Source: Acanthornis magna
Taxonomy: Eukaryota; Chordata; Aves; Passeriformes; Acanthizidae
Direction of reading: 5' to 3'
Assembly: GCA_036785705.1 (NCBI GenBank)
Contig: JAWUZG010000015.1
Coordinates: 4,293,001-4,357,000 of the forward strand
Length of the DNA stretch: 64,000 bases
Part shown: positions 10,691 to 24,212 of the stretch, piece by piece
How positions within the stretch are numbered: the stretch's first letter is position 1
How the letters are laid out: each line of letters opens with the position of its first letter
Notes under the pieces: generated by a model
What the model was told of the DNA's origin: nothing
Database searches by the model: none
The model's input: the letters and a program-made list of their open reading frames with translations, nothing else
Position numbers and translations under genes: made by a program

Positions 10691-11334
10691 ATGGATTTCT
10701 CCCAGCAGAGTCAGGTGGAATATGAATGCAGGCTGTCCAGGGAGGGCTGGATCCTGCTCAGGGAGCACTCCACCCACACTAGTCCCTGTCCTGCTCTGAC
10801 CACTGTGTGGGGACACAGCAAAACCCCCCAGCTTGTGCTCTCAGGGTCCCCAACAGAGCATTTTTGCAGCCAGGAGTGGGTGAGGTTGCTCAGTCTCACA
10901 CAGAGATGGCACTGAGCACTCATGGCATGAAGAGGTACGGGGCTGTCCCTTTTTGCTCTCTGCAGATTCAGCTGTTTGTCAGCATCTCATGGCTTTGGGA
11001 GCCTCCAGCATCCTCTGCTTCTGTCCTGCTTGGAGCTGGGCTGTGTCCCCCATCCCCTCAGACCAGAAATGCAGCTGAGTCTCTGGGCAGAGCTGGTGTT
11101 ACAGGCCTTCTTGGGCACACACCCTGTAAAAAATAAAGATATGTGTACAACACAAACATGCAGCATGCTCCAGGAAGGCCTGAAGGATCACAGACACAGG
11201 TAACAGTGGCTGTGACGGATAGAGCTGCTGCAAAAAGGGGGAGGTATGCCCCATCCCCTGTCCTGTGCTTTCTGCTTATTGTGACGAATCGATGTCTCTG
11301 CAGCTGGGCAGAGCCCACCTAAAAGGAACAGTGT
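10691..11334. other. Intergenic interval, no gene seen
   Basis: GC-richer DNA with four overlapping frames of 70-109 codons on both strands, none with a recognisable domain. No repeats identified. Confidence 0.5.
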
Positions 11335-11560
11335 GATCTAACCCAATCTCGCTCCTCATTCGATTAAACCCCGTGAAAGCAGGCATGTAACCTTGTTAAT
11401 ATCACGTTTATTAGAGGGAAGGGGGACAGAAAATTAAGATATACTTCATGTTGTTGCTAATTAGAAAAATTGAGACTTTGCATCTGTGCAAGGCAGAGCA
11501 ACATGTGGCATTAACAGATGTGAACTCATTACACAGCTGCATCAGAGGAAATTGTGCCAC
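11335..11560. promoter_or_regulatory. Candidate conserved non-coding element
   Basis: Includes CATTCGATTAAACCCCG, TTGTTAATATCACG, AAATTAAGATATAC and GTTGCTAATTAG. Several homeodomain-type cores plus a GATATA word. Called on texture only. Confidence 0.3.
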
Positions 11561-13129
11561 CACAGTGACAAAAACCTCAAAATCAGATTTCCCCCAGTGC
11601 CTCAGCTTCCCATTGCCTTCTCCTTCCTTCCTCTAAAAAAGTTTCCTCTGGGGTTGTTGGGGTTCTTTTACTGGGTTTTTTGGGGGAGCAGAGAGGAAGG
11701 GAGGCTGTTCTTTTTGCAAAAATACACTGAACCCCCCGGGGAAGCTCAGAGCAGAAACAAACCAGGCTGCAGCACGACAGCACAGCCTCTGGCTCCTGCT
11801 AAAACACAAGGTGCTACACAGCTGGAGTAAAATTTATCCTGCCTTTCCCTGGCTCTGGTGTTTTCACAGGGAACCGAGCAGGGTGGGTTGCAGGCAGCCT
11901 CTTCCCAAGGGCTTTCCAGGCACGACTTCTCTGCGAAGTGGAGGGAAGTGGGAGTAATACCTTAAATGAGGTGTCACCGATAAAGTGCTTCAAATCCTGC
12001 CCTTCATCGCCCTGGGAGCCGTCTAAGATCACCAGGCCACTTGTCATCTACAGTAAAGAGCAGCCAAATAGCATGAAAATAAGTCCTCTTTTTTATCATT
12101 TGCTCTCTATGTTCTGCTTAACTTTTTTTTCTTAAACGGTGGAAGCCAACCCCAGAAAAAAACAGAGGTCAGATTTGGGATTCCTCCCTTGCAGAGCTAC
12201 CAAGAGCTGATTTGCTCCCTGGCACAGCTGAGAGCAGCCCAGCAAAGCAGCTGTGGAAAAATGCACCAACTTTGCTGATGCTTGTTTCATTTGTGCCTTA
12301 TTCAGCTCTGGAGAGGCTCAGCTGTATTTCTGGGCAGTCAAAACCATCATGGTGTTATCAAGAGGCATCACTGTGGCAGTTTAACAGATTTGGGGAGGCA
12401 CAGGCAGGGTGCTGGGGCAAGGGGGCTGGAACCCACTTCCCAAATAGCTGGGAACTGGATACAAAAATACAGAGACTGGAAAATGAGCCCCAAAGACAGT
12501 TTTTGTCATTCCCTGAGAAGATTTTGAAGGGACAAAGGAGAAATTTTTTTTTTTTTTTTGCAGCGATGCAAACTCTTTCCACCTCCCTCCTCATTCCCAA
12601 GGATTTCTACTGACTTGCAGTGTTACACCAAACACCTGATCCCAGCACTGCTTCAAACCACCTCAGGGCAGGATGAGGTACAAGAGATACACCTCACACA
12701 GCACCTGGAAAGTGAGACCCAGCTTTCCTCCTGGCCATAAGCCCAGAGCCCTAGATATTTTGCTAAATGAACTCCCCTGTTGAAGAGGTCTGCTGAAAAA
12801 ACCTCCAGTAAATGCAACGGGTGCTCCAGTGTGATTTGCCTGCTGCCTCCCTCATCAAGGAAAGCACTGAGGAGGGAAACAAAAACCAAAACCTTATTTT
12901 TAATGAAAAAAAAAATTGGGTGGTGAGCATGCTATGGACAGTCTGGCTAAGTTCTCCCCTTCATTTGCACAGGCAAATGGTTTCACACCAGCTGCTCTGA
13001 GCAGCCACTGGTAGAAATGTTCCTCGCTTGCCCCAATTCACTGCGAGCCCTTTATCATCCCTTTGTCCCAGGCAAACACAGAAACCGTCACCCCACACAC
13101 TGCTGAGGCCCTCGGTCCCTTTGTGCAGG
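11561..13129. other. Intergenic interval, no gene seen
   Basis: Contains a loose G-rich stretch at 11650-11686 with four G tracts but long loops, and a T16 tract at 12544-12559. A 133-codon frame at 12212-12613 runs through the T tract (FFFFF) and is not supported. Confidence 0.5.
12544..12559 (+). repeat. T16 homopolymer
   Basis: Sixteen uninterrupted T. No retroposon body precedes or follows it on either strand, so it is not taken as a processed-copy tail. Confidence 0.9.
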
Positions 13130-13250
13130 CTGTTTCATTTCATAAACTCAAGGGTCACTTTTATTGTGGTCTCTGCTAAATGAAATCACAAAAGCAATTT
13201 AAAATCGCTTAAGCAAATCATGAAAGATGCAATATGAGGAAAGGGCTGTG
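13130..13250. promoter_or_regulatory. Candidate conserved non-coding element
   Basis: Short AT-rich block: TTTCATAAACTCAAGGGTCA (the AGGGTCA is a nuclear-receptor half-site), then TTTTATTGTGG and CAATTTAAAATCGCTTAAG. No repeats. Low confidence. Confidence 0.27.
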
Positions 13251-14924
13251 AATAATGGTTAGCCTAAAGCATTGCAACAAAGGGAGTGACTGTGCTTCTG
13301 TCAGGTCCTTTCTCTTGGTCTGTATCCCTCATGCTGAATTCCTCATCTTCTGCCTAAGATTTTGGGGAGGGACTCATCAAAGGAAAAAGCCACTCTTATC
13401 AAATTTCTAACATTGCCTGCTATTCTTCATGGAAAAATGATCTGCAGGACGCAGAGAGAGCTGCAACCAAGTCTGGCATTTCAGATATGCAGTAGCCAGA
13501 AAATAATAACAAAAACACAGGATACCATTTTTATCCTGGAAATTATTTTCTGTGAGAAAAAAAAAGTCAATGTAGTCTGTGAACTTCATCCTTATCTGAC
13601 TGGCATTCAGTAGAAACTTCTGGCTGCCTCCAAGCTTTGTCCCAGTAGGAAACAGTCCAATAGAGAACAAAGTTAGAGGTGACTAAAATGGCTGTGAGAT
13701 AAATTTTCAAGCAACTTTTCTTTCCATCCCATCCCATCATCAGTGACATGCTCCACACAGTATTTTTGTTGCCCGAGGATGACTTTTTTGCCACTGGGAA
13801 AATGTCTGTTCACCTTTCATCAGCCCCTTCACTTGTATGGCACTGCCTCCCATGCTGCTTTATCCTACAAGCAGAGAGAGTGTGTTTTCTCAGATATTTC
13901 TTGGCGTCCTGGATCCTGTGAGATCACATTTCCCAGTGCTCTGTGCCTGGGTAGGGGTGAGAGTTGTCCTTAATGCAGCACAGGCACCCAGCAAGGGCCA
14001 GCCCCTCTCTGTGACAGATTCATTTTCACCCAAGATAAAAGATGCCTGGGCTCACCCACAAGCCAAAACGATGGCTGAGAGCTCCACTGGACCAGGTACC
14101 TCTGTGTCAGAGCTCATTTCTATCCATGTTTTCCTGATCTAGTTTTTCTCAGGCAGCCACAAGTCAGCAGTGCTCAAATAATTTACAAAAACAGCAGTCA
14201 AGTTTGGTGCCTCAATTTCTGGCTGGGGTGGGAGAGAGAGGAAAAGGAGACGGGTTGATCCAGGAGTCTCAAAGTGAAGGTCAGAAAGTGCAGTCAGCAT
14301 CATGAGAGGCTTTTGAAAAGCCTGTCCTTTTGCTGTGGCGATGCTCAGCTCTGTGGAGAAGGAAGGCACACCCAAATTTCCCTCTCACGGCCAGCACCTC
14401 CCAGCTCCCAGGCTTGAGGTTTCCAGCTGGACCTATTGGACAATATTCAAAACTGGATTAAGGAGCTGCAGCAGACCCTCATCTATAAAATGTGATCCAA
14501 GCAGAATCTGCACGATCTGAAACATCAGAAATTCTGCAGATGGTTGGCCAGATGTGCCCTTATTTTAAGCCAAGGATCACATTGGATCTCAACGCCACCT
14601 TCTCAAGTGGCCCCGCTCTGCCAGCCACAAAAACAATCCTGCGGAGGCACAGCCCACGAGCCTGGAGATCCCCAAAGGCTGGGGAGGGTTGGGTGCTATG
14701 GAAAGGACAGGTGAATTCCTACTTCAGCTGTCCATGAGGTTCCAATCCTGCTGCACCGCCTGGTCACTAACCTAAGGGTCCCCAGAGTGTCTGGGAAGGT
14801 CAGCATGAAAGCAGGAGAGAAGACAGACCTTTTTAAAGACCTTTTTATTTCTTCCCTCAAGAAGTGTCTCAATAAATGCTTTCAGCATATCCCCCCCTTC
14901 AAAAAGCAAAGCCCTTCTGAGTTT
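13251..14924. other. Intergenic interval, no gene seen
   Basis: Unremarkable. Frames up to 101 codons on both strands overlap one another. CATCCCATCCCATCAT near 13727 is a short tandem. No transposon remnants recognised. Confidence 0.5.
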
Positions 14925-15240
14925 ATGCATGATAATAACATTTCCCACATTTTCAATTAGCTCAAATAATCTCGCTAAAAGCTATTAATAACCCACCTTT
15001 AGCTGCGAGCACACGTGCACCTGTGCGCGCAAGGAGACAAGCCATGCCTGACAGAGTGAGAAATGAACTGCCTGAAATTAACTTTAAGCGTCCAAGTGAT
15101 TAAACCATTGTGCTGTGATTGTGTACGATCCTGCCTTTCTTCGGCAATTAAGGCTGTATTGATCAGATAGCACGAGGAAAGGGCCGGCAGAGCGCTGCTC
15201 ATTCAGGCTGCCATAATTAAGAGTGATCATCTATTGTTCT
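14925..15240. promoter_or_regulatory. Candidate conserved non-coding element with CpGs
   Basis: AATAATCTCGCTAAAAGC and TATTAATAACCC lead into GCACACGTGCACCTGTGCGCGC (CACGTG E-box about 15012-15017), then TAAGCGTCCAAGTGATTAAACC and TCGGCAATTAAGGCTG. An alternating purine-pyrimidine CpG core between AT-rich arms is distinctive. The stretch lacks open frames of note. Confidence 0.35.
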
Positions 15241-17274
15241 GGAGCACACGGCACAGCCCAGCCCCATCAGCTCTTCCCTCCTGCCTCCCTCTCCCTTCCC
15301 CGGCCCTCGCTCCCACAAATGTGTGGATGGAGCATCTGCTCGGAGTGAAAACTGGAGCAGGAGCTGGCTGGAGTTGATCTGTAGCAGGTCAGGATGAAAT
15401 CTGTGTCTTTCTCCATCCATTCAGCCTCAAGACAAGCAGCTCGCGATGTTCACTGGCAAGAAGAAGAAAAAACGGGAAAATAATGGAGCGTGAGAGAATA
15501 TAGACCACCACACCTGAAAGCAAGTCTTGGGTGACCGTGGGGCAACCAGAGCTCAGCCAGACTTGGGGAAATGGCACCTCTGCTTTGGTGTGGGCCATTC
15601 CATCAGGAATAAACACTTTCCAGAATAAATCCTCCTGCTCCCAAAATTAATCCTTTTTTTATTATTATTTATTTCATTTATTTTTTCCTTCCCAAATGCA
15701 CTCAAACCAATCTTCTACCCTTACACACAGATTAAAATTGGTTTCTTATTTATATCTTAACCAGCAGATTTCTTTCTTACAACTTCTGCTGAACCCTTGC
15801 TAACATGTAGTCTTGCTTTGCCTTTCTTCACTTTCATGGCTCCAGCCTGGGAAAATTGGCATGGAATAACAGCATTTAAAATATCAGCTGACAGAGTGTA
15901 AGTTCATGATTTCTATGACAGCAGTCCTTGGGCATTTAAACTCTTGTGGTAAAGGGTATTTCCTTACTTAATTATTCTAGTTCCCAGTATATCATTTCTC
16001 AGGGTACGGATGGTCCTTATTGTGAGCCTCAGAAAAATGATCCACGTCAGTCAAAGTGTGTAACTGTGGGCTTGGGGGAGGATTTGGATCATTTCCTCGT
16101 GAAGACTACAGAATGCAGCACCTGAAAACACACTTCCCCAGAAGGCAAGGGAACGTGGCACTGAGCCACATCACTCCAGAAGTGATGCAGTGATTTATTA
16201 TTCATCAACAAGACCTTGCAAAACCCTGGTACTGGCATCTAAAACATGGTGATAATCACTGATATTTTCCTTCACCTCTGTGGATTCCTATCAAACTCGA
16301 AACAAAGAGAAAAGATTAGCATACCTTGGTGGCGTTACTCACCACAGCCACAAAGCAGGTAGCCTAACTTTTAGCTTGGTGCTTTAAACCCAAGTGTGTC
16401 TTCCCAGTTGTTGTGTGGAACCTGTAAGTGTGACTGAAGCTTTCTAATTTTCCATGTCTGTCCCACTCATCGAGCTAAAAGCGTGGACTGGCAAATAGGG
16501 CTGGCACACAGTGCCTGACCATTCATGCAGCACCTTCCTTTCAAAATAATAAGAACTTAGTCCTGTCCTCTCAACCTTGTCAGCCTCACTTCACTTTAAA
16601 CACTTCTCACTACTTTATTCACAGTTCTTGTTTTGGTAGATGAGTTGTGGCCTGCCATTGTTTTTCCTGTTCTCTCAGTCCTGGCCCTTGTGCAGATCAT
16701 TGTTCATCTGTTAGCCCACGGCCCCTGCTGAACACAGCTCTCCTTCCTGCCTTTCCATGAGGAGCATTTGCATTTCCTGCTGCTACACAAACCCCTGCCC
16801 ACGATATCTGCTCCATCCAGGTGCTGCCCATCTGAGCCCTGGCACTGTGCAATTTCATTGTCACTGCCCTGCACCAATCCTGCCTCCTTGCTGACTTTGA
16901 ATGGTGCAAGCTGCTGCAGGACAAGAGAGGGACATCTCTGCTTTGCTCCTTTCCTTCCTCTCTCCCGAGCTCAGTGTTACTCAACAGCTCTTGCCCAGGC
17001 AGACTAAAGGGTTAAGCACGAAGATCTGGGAGAGACAGCGCTGTCCTGTCACAGAGCTGCCCTTGTGCCTCTTCCTCACACACACTCTGCTCACATAGCC
17101 TGCATTCCTCCCCGTTAACACCACTAAGCTTTGACCTGAACTAGACATGGAGCTAAATCTGTGTGCACCTGTCCCCTTATAATGACCTGCTATTATCATT
17201 TTCCACCCCTCTTTTTTGATGGATGGATATTATGTGCAGAGTGACCCTCAGGATTTTTTCCCCCCTTCTTTTCG
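15241..17274. other. Intergenic interval, no gene seen
   Basis: A T/A-rich low-complexity patch (TTTATTATTATTTATTTC) lies near 15650-15690. A perfect octamer ATTTGCAT is at 16766-16773. Frames at 16697-17007 overlap on opposite strands and are not supported. Confidence 0.5.
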
Positions 17275-17505
17275 TTAGGCCTTGCTAAAGCAACCTGCAA
17301 ATTAATTTAATATCCTCTTTTGGTTGGGAGCTATGAAACGAGGGCTCGAGGCTGATGATGCGTAAACCATTTGTGGCATGTATTTAATCTCTGGACAATG
17401 GATAGAGATGTTAGTGCATGCTACACTAAGTTCTATTTACGCTGGCTATTAAGTGCAGTCAAGCTGAAGGCAATCGGAGCACATTACAGGGCCTAATGGG
17501 AGAGG
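17275..17505. promoter_or_regulatory. Candidate conserved non-coding element
   Basis: Contains CAAATTAATTTAATATCC, GATGATGCGTAAACC, CATGTATTTAATC and CTATTTACGCTGGC. CpGs persist inside AT-rich DNA. No repeats, no open frame. Confidence 0.35.
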
Positions 17506-20500
17506 ATGCTACACAACAGTACATTAAAGACTGAAAATGAATTAAGAAGGAAGCATGGTAGAGAAAGCAGACAAGGAAAGGGTTCTGTATACAGATAACT
17601 CTTATTGACAGCACAAATATTCATGTACTCTGAGTTCCCAAATCCAATTTTGGTATTGGATACCACTCTAGAGGGAATGTTTTGAATTCCATTTTCATGC
17701 AGATGCAAAATGACTCGCAGCCAGCCTGCCCCCTCCCACCTCCACCCCAGTGGTTTGCATAACCTGATGCTGGGAAATGCATCCCCTTTTGCTGCCTTGC
17801 AAAGCTAAGCCAGATCCATCTTGACCACCTAAATGAGGCCAAACTCCCTCAGTCTGCTCCCTGAAATGCGTCTGCCCCAGGAATGACAAGCAGACCTTGC
17901 TGCACTCCCAGACCTGCTCACTCTCCTTGGCACTTCTTGCTCTGGCTGTTGCTGAGAAAATTCCACCTCTCTGGGAAAGACAGGAGAAAAATACACAGTA
18001 GGAGAAGCCTATGAGTTGTGAGCACTGTATCTTTCCTTTTGCCTTTTTTGTCGCTGTTACCTGGATGGGAAGACTGTAGAGATGGCAAAATGCTGGCCTG
18101 CTCTTTCCAAAACCAAGCTCCAGAACCCAAGAGTGACATTGCTTTACTCCATCTCACACACGCAATTTAATGAGTTTACTTTTATGCATAAAAATCTCCA
18201 TTTGTGAGGAGACTGACTTGCTATTACTTCCTGAGTATGGCAGTTTCACTTAGCTTGGTGAAAGAAAAGTCCAGTTTATAATTAAAAACTTATACCTAGC
18301 AAGAAGAGAAGCAGCAACCAACCTGCTGAAGCCACATGCTCACACTGATCAGCTCTGCTCATTATTTTTCCAAGGCTTTCCCAAGATCCAGCCCTGGCTG
18401 TCACTGTTCCTGCCCAGATTGCAGACACTGATCCACTCCCTGCTCCCCCAGTGGAGAAAATAAATTGTGCCCTGAAAGCATCTACCCCCTCTACTTTTGT
18501 CATGTATTTTAGGACAATATTCCTTTGACTCAAGGCTTCCCTGCCTGTATTGCCAAGAGCTTCACTGACTGCCAAAGGCTGGCCACCAACCCAGGGCAGA
18601 AGAATCCCACCCCTGGGTCCTGAGGACAAGCCCAAGGAGTGTGTCCTGCCTTCCCTTGCAACTCCTAAAGATCAGACTTGCTTCTTACAGCAAGCTCCTT
18701 GCTACTTTTGGCAGGGGCTTCTCCACCAGCTCGATGGCAATAGAAAATACCTGTTAAGAATCAGAAAAACAAACCTTATTTATACTCAGTAAATGCACTA
18801 AGAATGGATGCAGACCCTGCAAGGAACCAGGTGCCCTCTGACATCCCAAAAGCGTGAGACTACACTTGGATAAAACAAGAGAGTTTTCCTTCAGGATAGA
18901 ATTGTGCTAGAGAACAGCTTTTCTTTCTTTTGGGTGTCCAAGACCTTATCATCTCCTCTTCCTTCCTCTTCTTGAAGTGTCGAGTAAGGGCATAAAGGAA
19001 TTACTTTTCACATAGTCAGTTTATTTTAAAAGCATATCTGGCAATAAAAGGAAAGAATATTAGAATCCTTTAATCACCATCCTGGTTTGGCAGCAAGGGA
19101 GAGTTTTGGGTCTTTTAAAATACTAGCATAGTAAAAAAATCAATTCATTGCTAGCGCAAACAGAAATATAGTGAAACCAATACATGGGCTTAAAACACTA
19201 CGTACACAGGAATTCAAACTAATCTGTTCAAGCCAGCCATTGACTAACCAGGGACTTTGTCTGGTTTCAAGGAGCAAACTTGTCATTAAGCTCTGCAGAA
19301 AAAGAAGTGCATTTGCAAGCAAACCTCCCAAGTCGAAGACAAATGACTTTCACACTGTACTTAGATAGGGCTGGAGGGAAGAGAAAGGAAAAAGGTGTTG
19401 TTTCACGAAGGTCTTTTTTGCCTTGGCTAGTGAAACACTTCCTCCTCTCAAGGATATTCTTGCAACAAGTAACAAGTGTCCTTTCTGTTTTCCAGAGCAA
19501 AACATGTTCTAGAATAAATATTAACTTACATTTTCCATTAAATGTACCTTAATTATTTATTTAATAATTGTTTTCCTAGGAAATATAACCTTGCTTATGT
19601 TTATAGAAATCTGAAACCTTCTCATATTTCTGCAGTAAGTTCCTTTGGACCCTATCATTTGCAGTTTAGAGCCTATTGTGATACCAAGACAGTCTGAATG
19701 AATGCTGGGGTGTTTGTAGGAGGCAGATGCTACAGCTGCCATGGGCTCTGTCACCTCTGACAATTTTAGCACAGCCTCCTGCCCCATTCCTGTAGCCATG
19801 GCCCAGCACACTCAGTACACAGCTCACAGCCACAATCTTTCAACAATGAGACGCAAATCACAAACCCAAAAAGTGTTCATGGGCTTCTTGTCCCTTTCTG
19901 GTGCTGAATGTGATGCTTGGCTGCTGTGATCTGCAGAGCAGTTCGAGAATGAGTTGTTCTGGCATCAATTTGAGACCCTTCCTATTTTTAAAAGCATCAT
20001 GAGAGGAGGAAGAGTAAGGGAGAGAAGTGAACAAGTGTCTCCTTCTTGCTAGCACTAAAAATCCAGTCACAGCTTTCTTCTTCACCTTCTTCTTGGGAGG
20101 TTCCCTGTCATCTCATCCCCACCAAAAGACTGGGTAAGCAGAAGAAAGGACAGGCAGAGGAGGAAAGAGTCTCAAAACTCTTACAGACCTCAAAACCTCT
20201 GATCAGAGAAGTAAAGGCTGAATGAAATCAACTTTCAGCCTTGGAGGAAAGGAGAGGGAAGGAGAAGTGAGTCAGGAAGAGAAGCAGTATCACACACAAC
20301 CAGCAAGAAACATTTGTCAAAGACCCGAAGGTCCTCTTTTCCTGGGTTTAACTGGAACAAATTCCCACCGTGGCCGAAGAAGAAGGTGCCCCTACCTTCA
20401 GGGCACCCCGCACTGCTCGCTGGTGAGCCAGGAACATTGCTCTGAGGCCACTGCCATGGACCCGTGAGTAATGCAAGGCTGGCAGCACTTTGCACTTTGC

Positions 20501-20559
20501 CTTCTCACCGAGTGTTATCCAGCTTAACAAGTTCTCCACAGTTCAGGGAGTGTTTAAAA
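17506..20559. other. Intergenic interval, no gene seen
   Basis: Three kilobases with frames up to 117 codons, none with supporting composition or family resemblance. No repeats above short homopolymers. Confidence 0.5.
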
Positions 20560-23500
20560 GGTTCAAAGTTTCTTGTCATTTATACGAAGAAGGTCTGTGT
20601 TTATCATCGATGCAATAAAGCTGCTGAAAATAGTCATCATAATCAGTGGATGCAGCCCAATAAGAACGTCACAGTCCAAGGCAGCACCTTCCCAGCCCAG
20701 ATAGAGACATCATCTCCTGGTCATTAAAATCTCTGCGAAAGCCAATACACGAAAGAGAACCCACTGGGCAGTGCCACGACCCTTTGTCAGGGGTTAAAAC
20801 AAGGACAAGGCAGGGTGAAGGACTTTGGAAATAGCCCTGGGAACAGATCCCAGTTGCCTGCTGGGATCCAGCCCCATCTGGAAGGCCTCACCACCACCAT
20901 CTCTGCTAGTACACCTCTCTGGGCACTCTGCACACCCTCAGATGGTCAGACCGCTCCTTGGTGCCATCTCACATGGACTGACACGAGGTAAGGGAGCAGA
21001 GTCTTCTGCACTCACTATTGACCTTGCAACAGCATCGATTTGAATACACCACTCTAGAAGGAAAAACTTGCTTTCACTATTAAAAAAAAAAATCTACTTT
21101 TCTAAAACTGTCACTGTCTCTGATCCACTGGCATGACCAGGGAACATGCCATTGCTCACAAAAACATGGGAACATTCCCTCTTCGTGCATGGAATCAGGG
21201 AAATCTGTGGGGAGCGTGGAAGGAGGGGGCAGGACAAGCAAACCCTCAAGGACAGTAAAATTTTCTATTGAAGGCAGAGATGAAAGACAGAGAGAAGAGT
21301 GGGAAGGCAATACATTTAACAAAGCAGAGGAATGCACTGCTTTGTCCAGCTGCTGATGATGATGAGCAGAGCAGGCCCACGTGATGTGAAGTGGAAGAAT
21401 CACAGAAATTATCACGTAGGATTAATTTAAGATAGCAGACAAATGACGGTCTGCAATCCCTGATTTTGTTTTCCACATCACAGGCTCACATGCCTATCAC
21501 CCAGGACTTAAGGATTGGCGTCGATGGCAAAGGGTGGGAAATCCTCAATTCCCGTACAAGTTACAGAATACTTCTCCTTTCACATCGTTTTAGTTTGTCT
21601 TGATGGCTTTGTGACATTTCTATGAATGACAGATACTGAGTATTCCCTGATAACCATGGAAAACAGCGTAAATAGAGGTGCTGAGGGCAGGAAAAGCACA
21701 TTGTCCTGATCCAGGAGGTTGATAGGAGAGCAGAGGTAAGCACAAGGGTCAGCAAGGGAGCTAAAAGCCTGAGTTTTGTAGAGAAAAACATTGGTTCAAC
21801 AAGGTTGCTGGAGAAATACGGCATGATTCTGCATGAGCTGCCTTATCAGGAGTTATGCATTTATTTAACTGACTTAAAATCATTTTAAAAATCCATGCAA
21901 GGTTTTTGGATTCTGAGACATCATTGGCAGCACAACAAAAGAACAGAGGCTTTAAAACATTGTATTAAACAGGAAATTGTGCGGCTCTCCAGTGAAAATC
22001 TCTTCCCCACCTCATTTTCCGCATTCTTTTGCACTCTTCATCATTCTGGAAATTGAATTTTTAGGCGCTCTCGAAATGGCCACAGCAGATAGCCTTGGCA
22101 AATCCAGCCCTCAAGGAGAAAGGCAGATGAAGGCACTATCCCTTCCTGCCATATCTGGCACCTTGTAGCTTGTGATGAGTCTGATGTGGAAAAATGGGGA
22201 TTTTTACTTTTCTAGAACCCCTAAGGAGTTTCTCAGTAACAACCTTTGCCTTGTAGCTTGTAGGTCAAGCAATTACCTCAGTTATATCCATTTACCAAAC
22301 TGTAGCTTGCGCTTTTTATGTTTTTAATATATTCCTCAATCAGAAGGGATTGAAATAATTATACCTTAACATTTTGATTTCCTGAAAGTTTTTGGGAAAG
22401 CACATTAAAATAATCCTCTATATACCTTAAAGTGTCTTGCCTTCCTCAGTATCGTTTCCTCAGATCCAGTTTTCTTGTTCTCTTTTCCATGTAGAAAACT
22501 TCCTTCTGTATTTTTTTAAAAGGTATAAAATCTCTGACTATCCATCTCAATTCTCCAATAGTTCCTAGCAGCCTATAAGAATGCCAGTTTCTCCAAGGAT
22601 CAGTTTTACATGGCTCTTCCTAACTTTGTCATTAAACTTGTAAAATGAGGAGTTGGCTCATTGTTAACCCACTTTCCACAATTTCCTTGTATATTTTATA
22701 GCAACTTTGATATTTTAAAAACCAGCCCTCTGCCTCTCTCCTTTCCTTACCACTGTATTTCATTAACCAGCAATGCACGATCTGAGCTGCAACATTCAGA
22801 GAATCAATAACCAAAAACTTTCCCTCACCTCTCCCTGCCTCACTGAACATCAGACCATAACACCCCCTGGAAAACACATATTAGGGATGTTACAAGGTCT
22901 GCTGTTACCAAACTCGATTCATTTCAGCCCCTTCCATGCAGGACCAATAAACACATGCTCTTTTCACCTACAAATCCCCAACAGCCTCTGCAATTAATAC
23001 CTAATTAACAAACAAAAGCAGAGATGCCAGGTGGAACAGCACAAACCCATTCACCGCTCACAAAGGGAACAATTAACTCCTGCCAGCTAAGGACAGTAAG
23101 AAAAATATTTTGTTATTGAATAAAGCCCTCCTGCCAAGATTGGATTTGTTGAAAAGAATAAAATAAACCAGCTCCATTTCAACTGCAAGATGTGGGCTCT
23201 GAGTCAGGAATTGCTTATAGTAGGACAGGGGCTGGACCAGAGGGTCATTATAATTCCCTTCTGACAATAAGACCCATAAATCCACTGTCCTTCCAACAAC
23301 TTTTAAAACAGATTATTTACGTCTTTCTGTAAGCCATGAAGTCGTTCCCACAAGAGATAAAGCAGACTTCACCACTGAATGAGCTAAAAACTGCACAAAT
23401 TGGCTTCCGCCAGCAAACCTCACACTTGTACAGGGCTAACAAATTAACAACAGCATCGGTGGAGGGGAAAAATATCTTCACTGTTCTCAACTTGAGTGAA

Positions 23501-24062
23501 GAAGTGCTTGAGCTCCAGCTGAGGTTCAGCTCGTGGGGTTTGGCTGCCAGAGACGTGAGCTCGGTGCACATGTGTGTCCTTGCAGGGTAAATCAGGGCCT
23601 GTCCCATCACTGGTGCCCGGAGAGGGTGGCTGCAGCAGGCTGGCTCTGCAACAGGGCAGCGTGTCCTCCTGCTCCCTCTGCATCCTCCTGTGGGGTGGGC
23701 AGTGGGCAAGTGTTCCCATCCACCCCTGCCTCTGCTTGTCCCATTGGCTCTGAATCTGGAGCACTGCATCTGGTGGGTACCCCTGGCCTCAGAGCTTTCA
23801 GTCTGCTTCTCCCCTAGCACCTTCTCTGGGCTTGGACATGTGAGGGTAAAGAGCACCAGCCCTGGGTCACACTCAGCAAGGCAGCGAGGGATCCTCTGCA
23901 GGGAGAGTTCTGCAAGTGGGCAAAGAGCAGGGTCAGCCCTTCCTGCTCTCCGGCCATAAATGACACATTGATTATATTCGAGGTACAGAACTTTTTCTGT
24001 GTCTAGAACTGTACATTTGTTAGGCAAGGAACACCACTATTACTAATAATGATGTTCTTTGA
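20560..24062. other. Intergenic interval, no gene seen
   Basis: Low motif density. A small block near 20575-20670 (GTTTATCATCGATGCAATAA) could be an element. The 236-codon minus-strand frame at 24027-23317 is the longest outside a tandem repeat. Its region is GC-rich, it overlaps three plus-strand frames and has no recognised domain, so I do not call it. Confidence 0.45.
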
Positions 24063-24212
24063 CCAGTCCCTGGAAGTGTTCAAGGCCAGATTGGAAGGGA
24101 CATTGAGCAACCTGTTCTAGCAGAAGGTGTCCCTACCTGTGGCAGGGGTTTGGAACAAGATGATCTTTAAGGTCCCTTCCAACCCTGATCATTCTGTGAC
24201 TCCGTGGCTCTG
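24063..24212 (+). mobile_element. CR1 retrotransposon, 5'-truncated 3' end (old copy)
   Basis: Matches the avian CR1 3' end in sense orientation: AGTGTTCAAGGCCAG, then GCAACCTGTTCTAG, GGTGTCCCTACC and AAGGTCCCTTCCAACC. It ends in decayed octamers (ATTCTGTG, then CTCCGTGG). Only about 150 bases remain, with no reverse-transcriptase coding sequence. The many departures from the copies at 29128 and 53803 indicate greater age. Confidence 0.9.

Noticed and set aside
11650..11686. G-rich stretch as a quadruplex
   Set aside because: Four G tracts exist but one loop is about ten bases long, so stability is doubtful compared with 6804-6821.
23336..23590. 84-codon plus-strand frame of natural-looking composition
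   Set aside because: No recognised domain, and the opposite strand is also open over the same bases.
23317..24027. 236-codon minus-strand frame
   Set aside because: GC-rich DNA with three overlapping plus-strand frames, no domain, and no splice or promoter context. Chance is plausible at this GC content.
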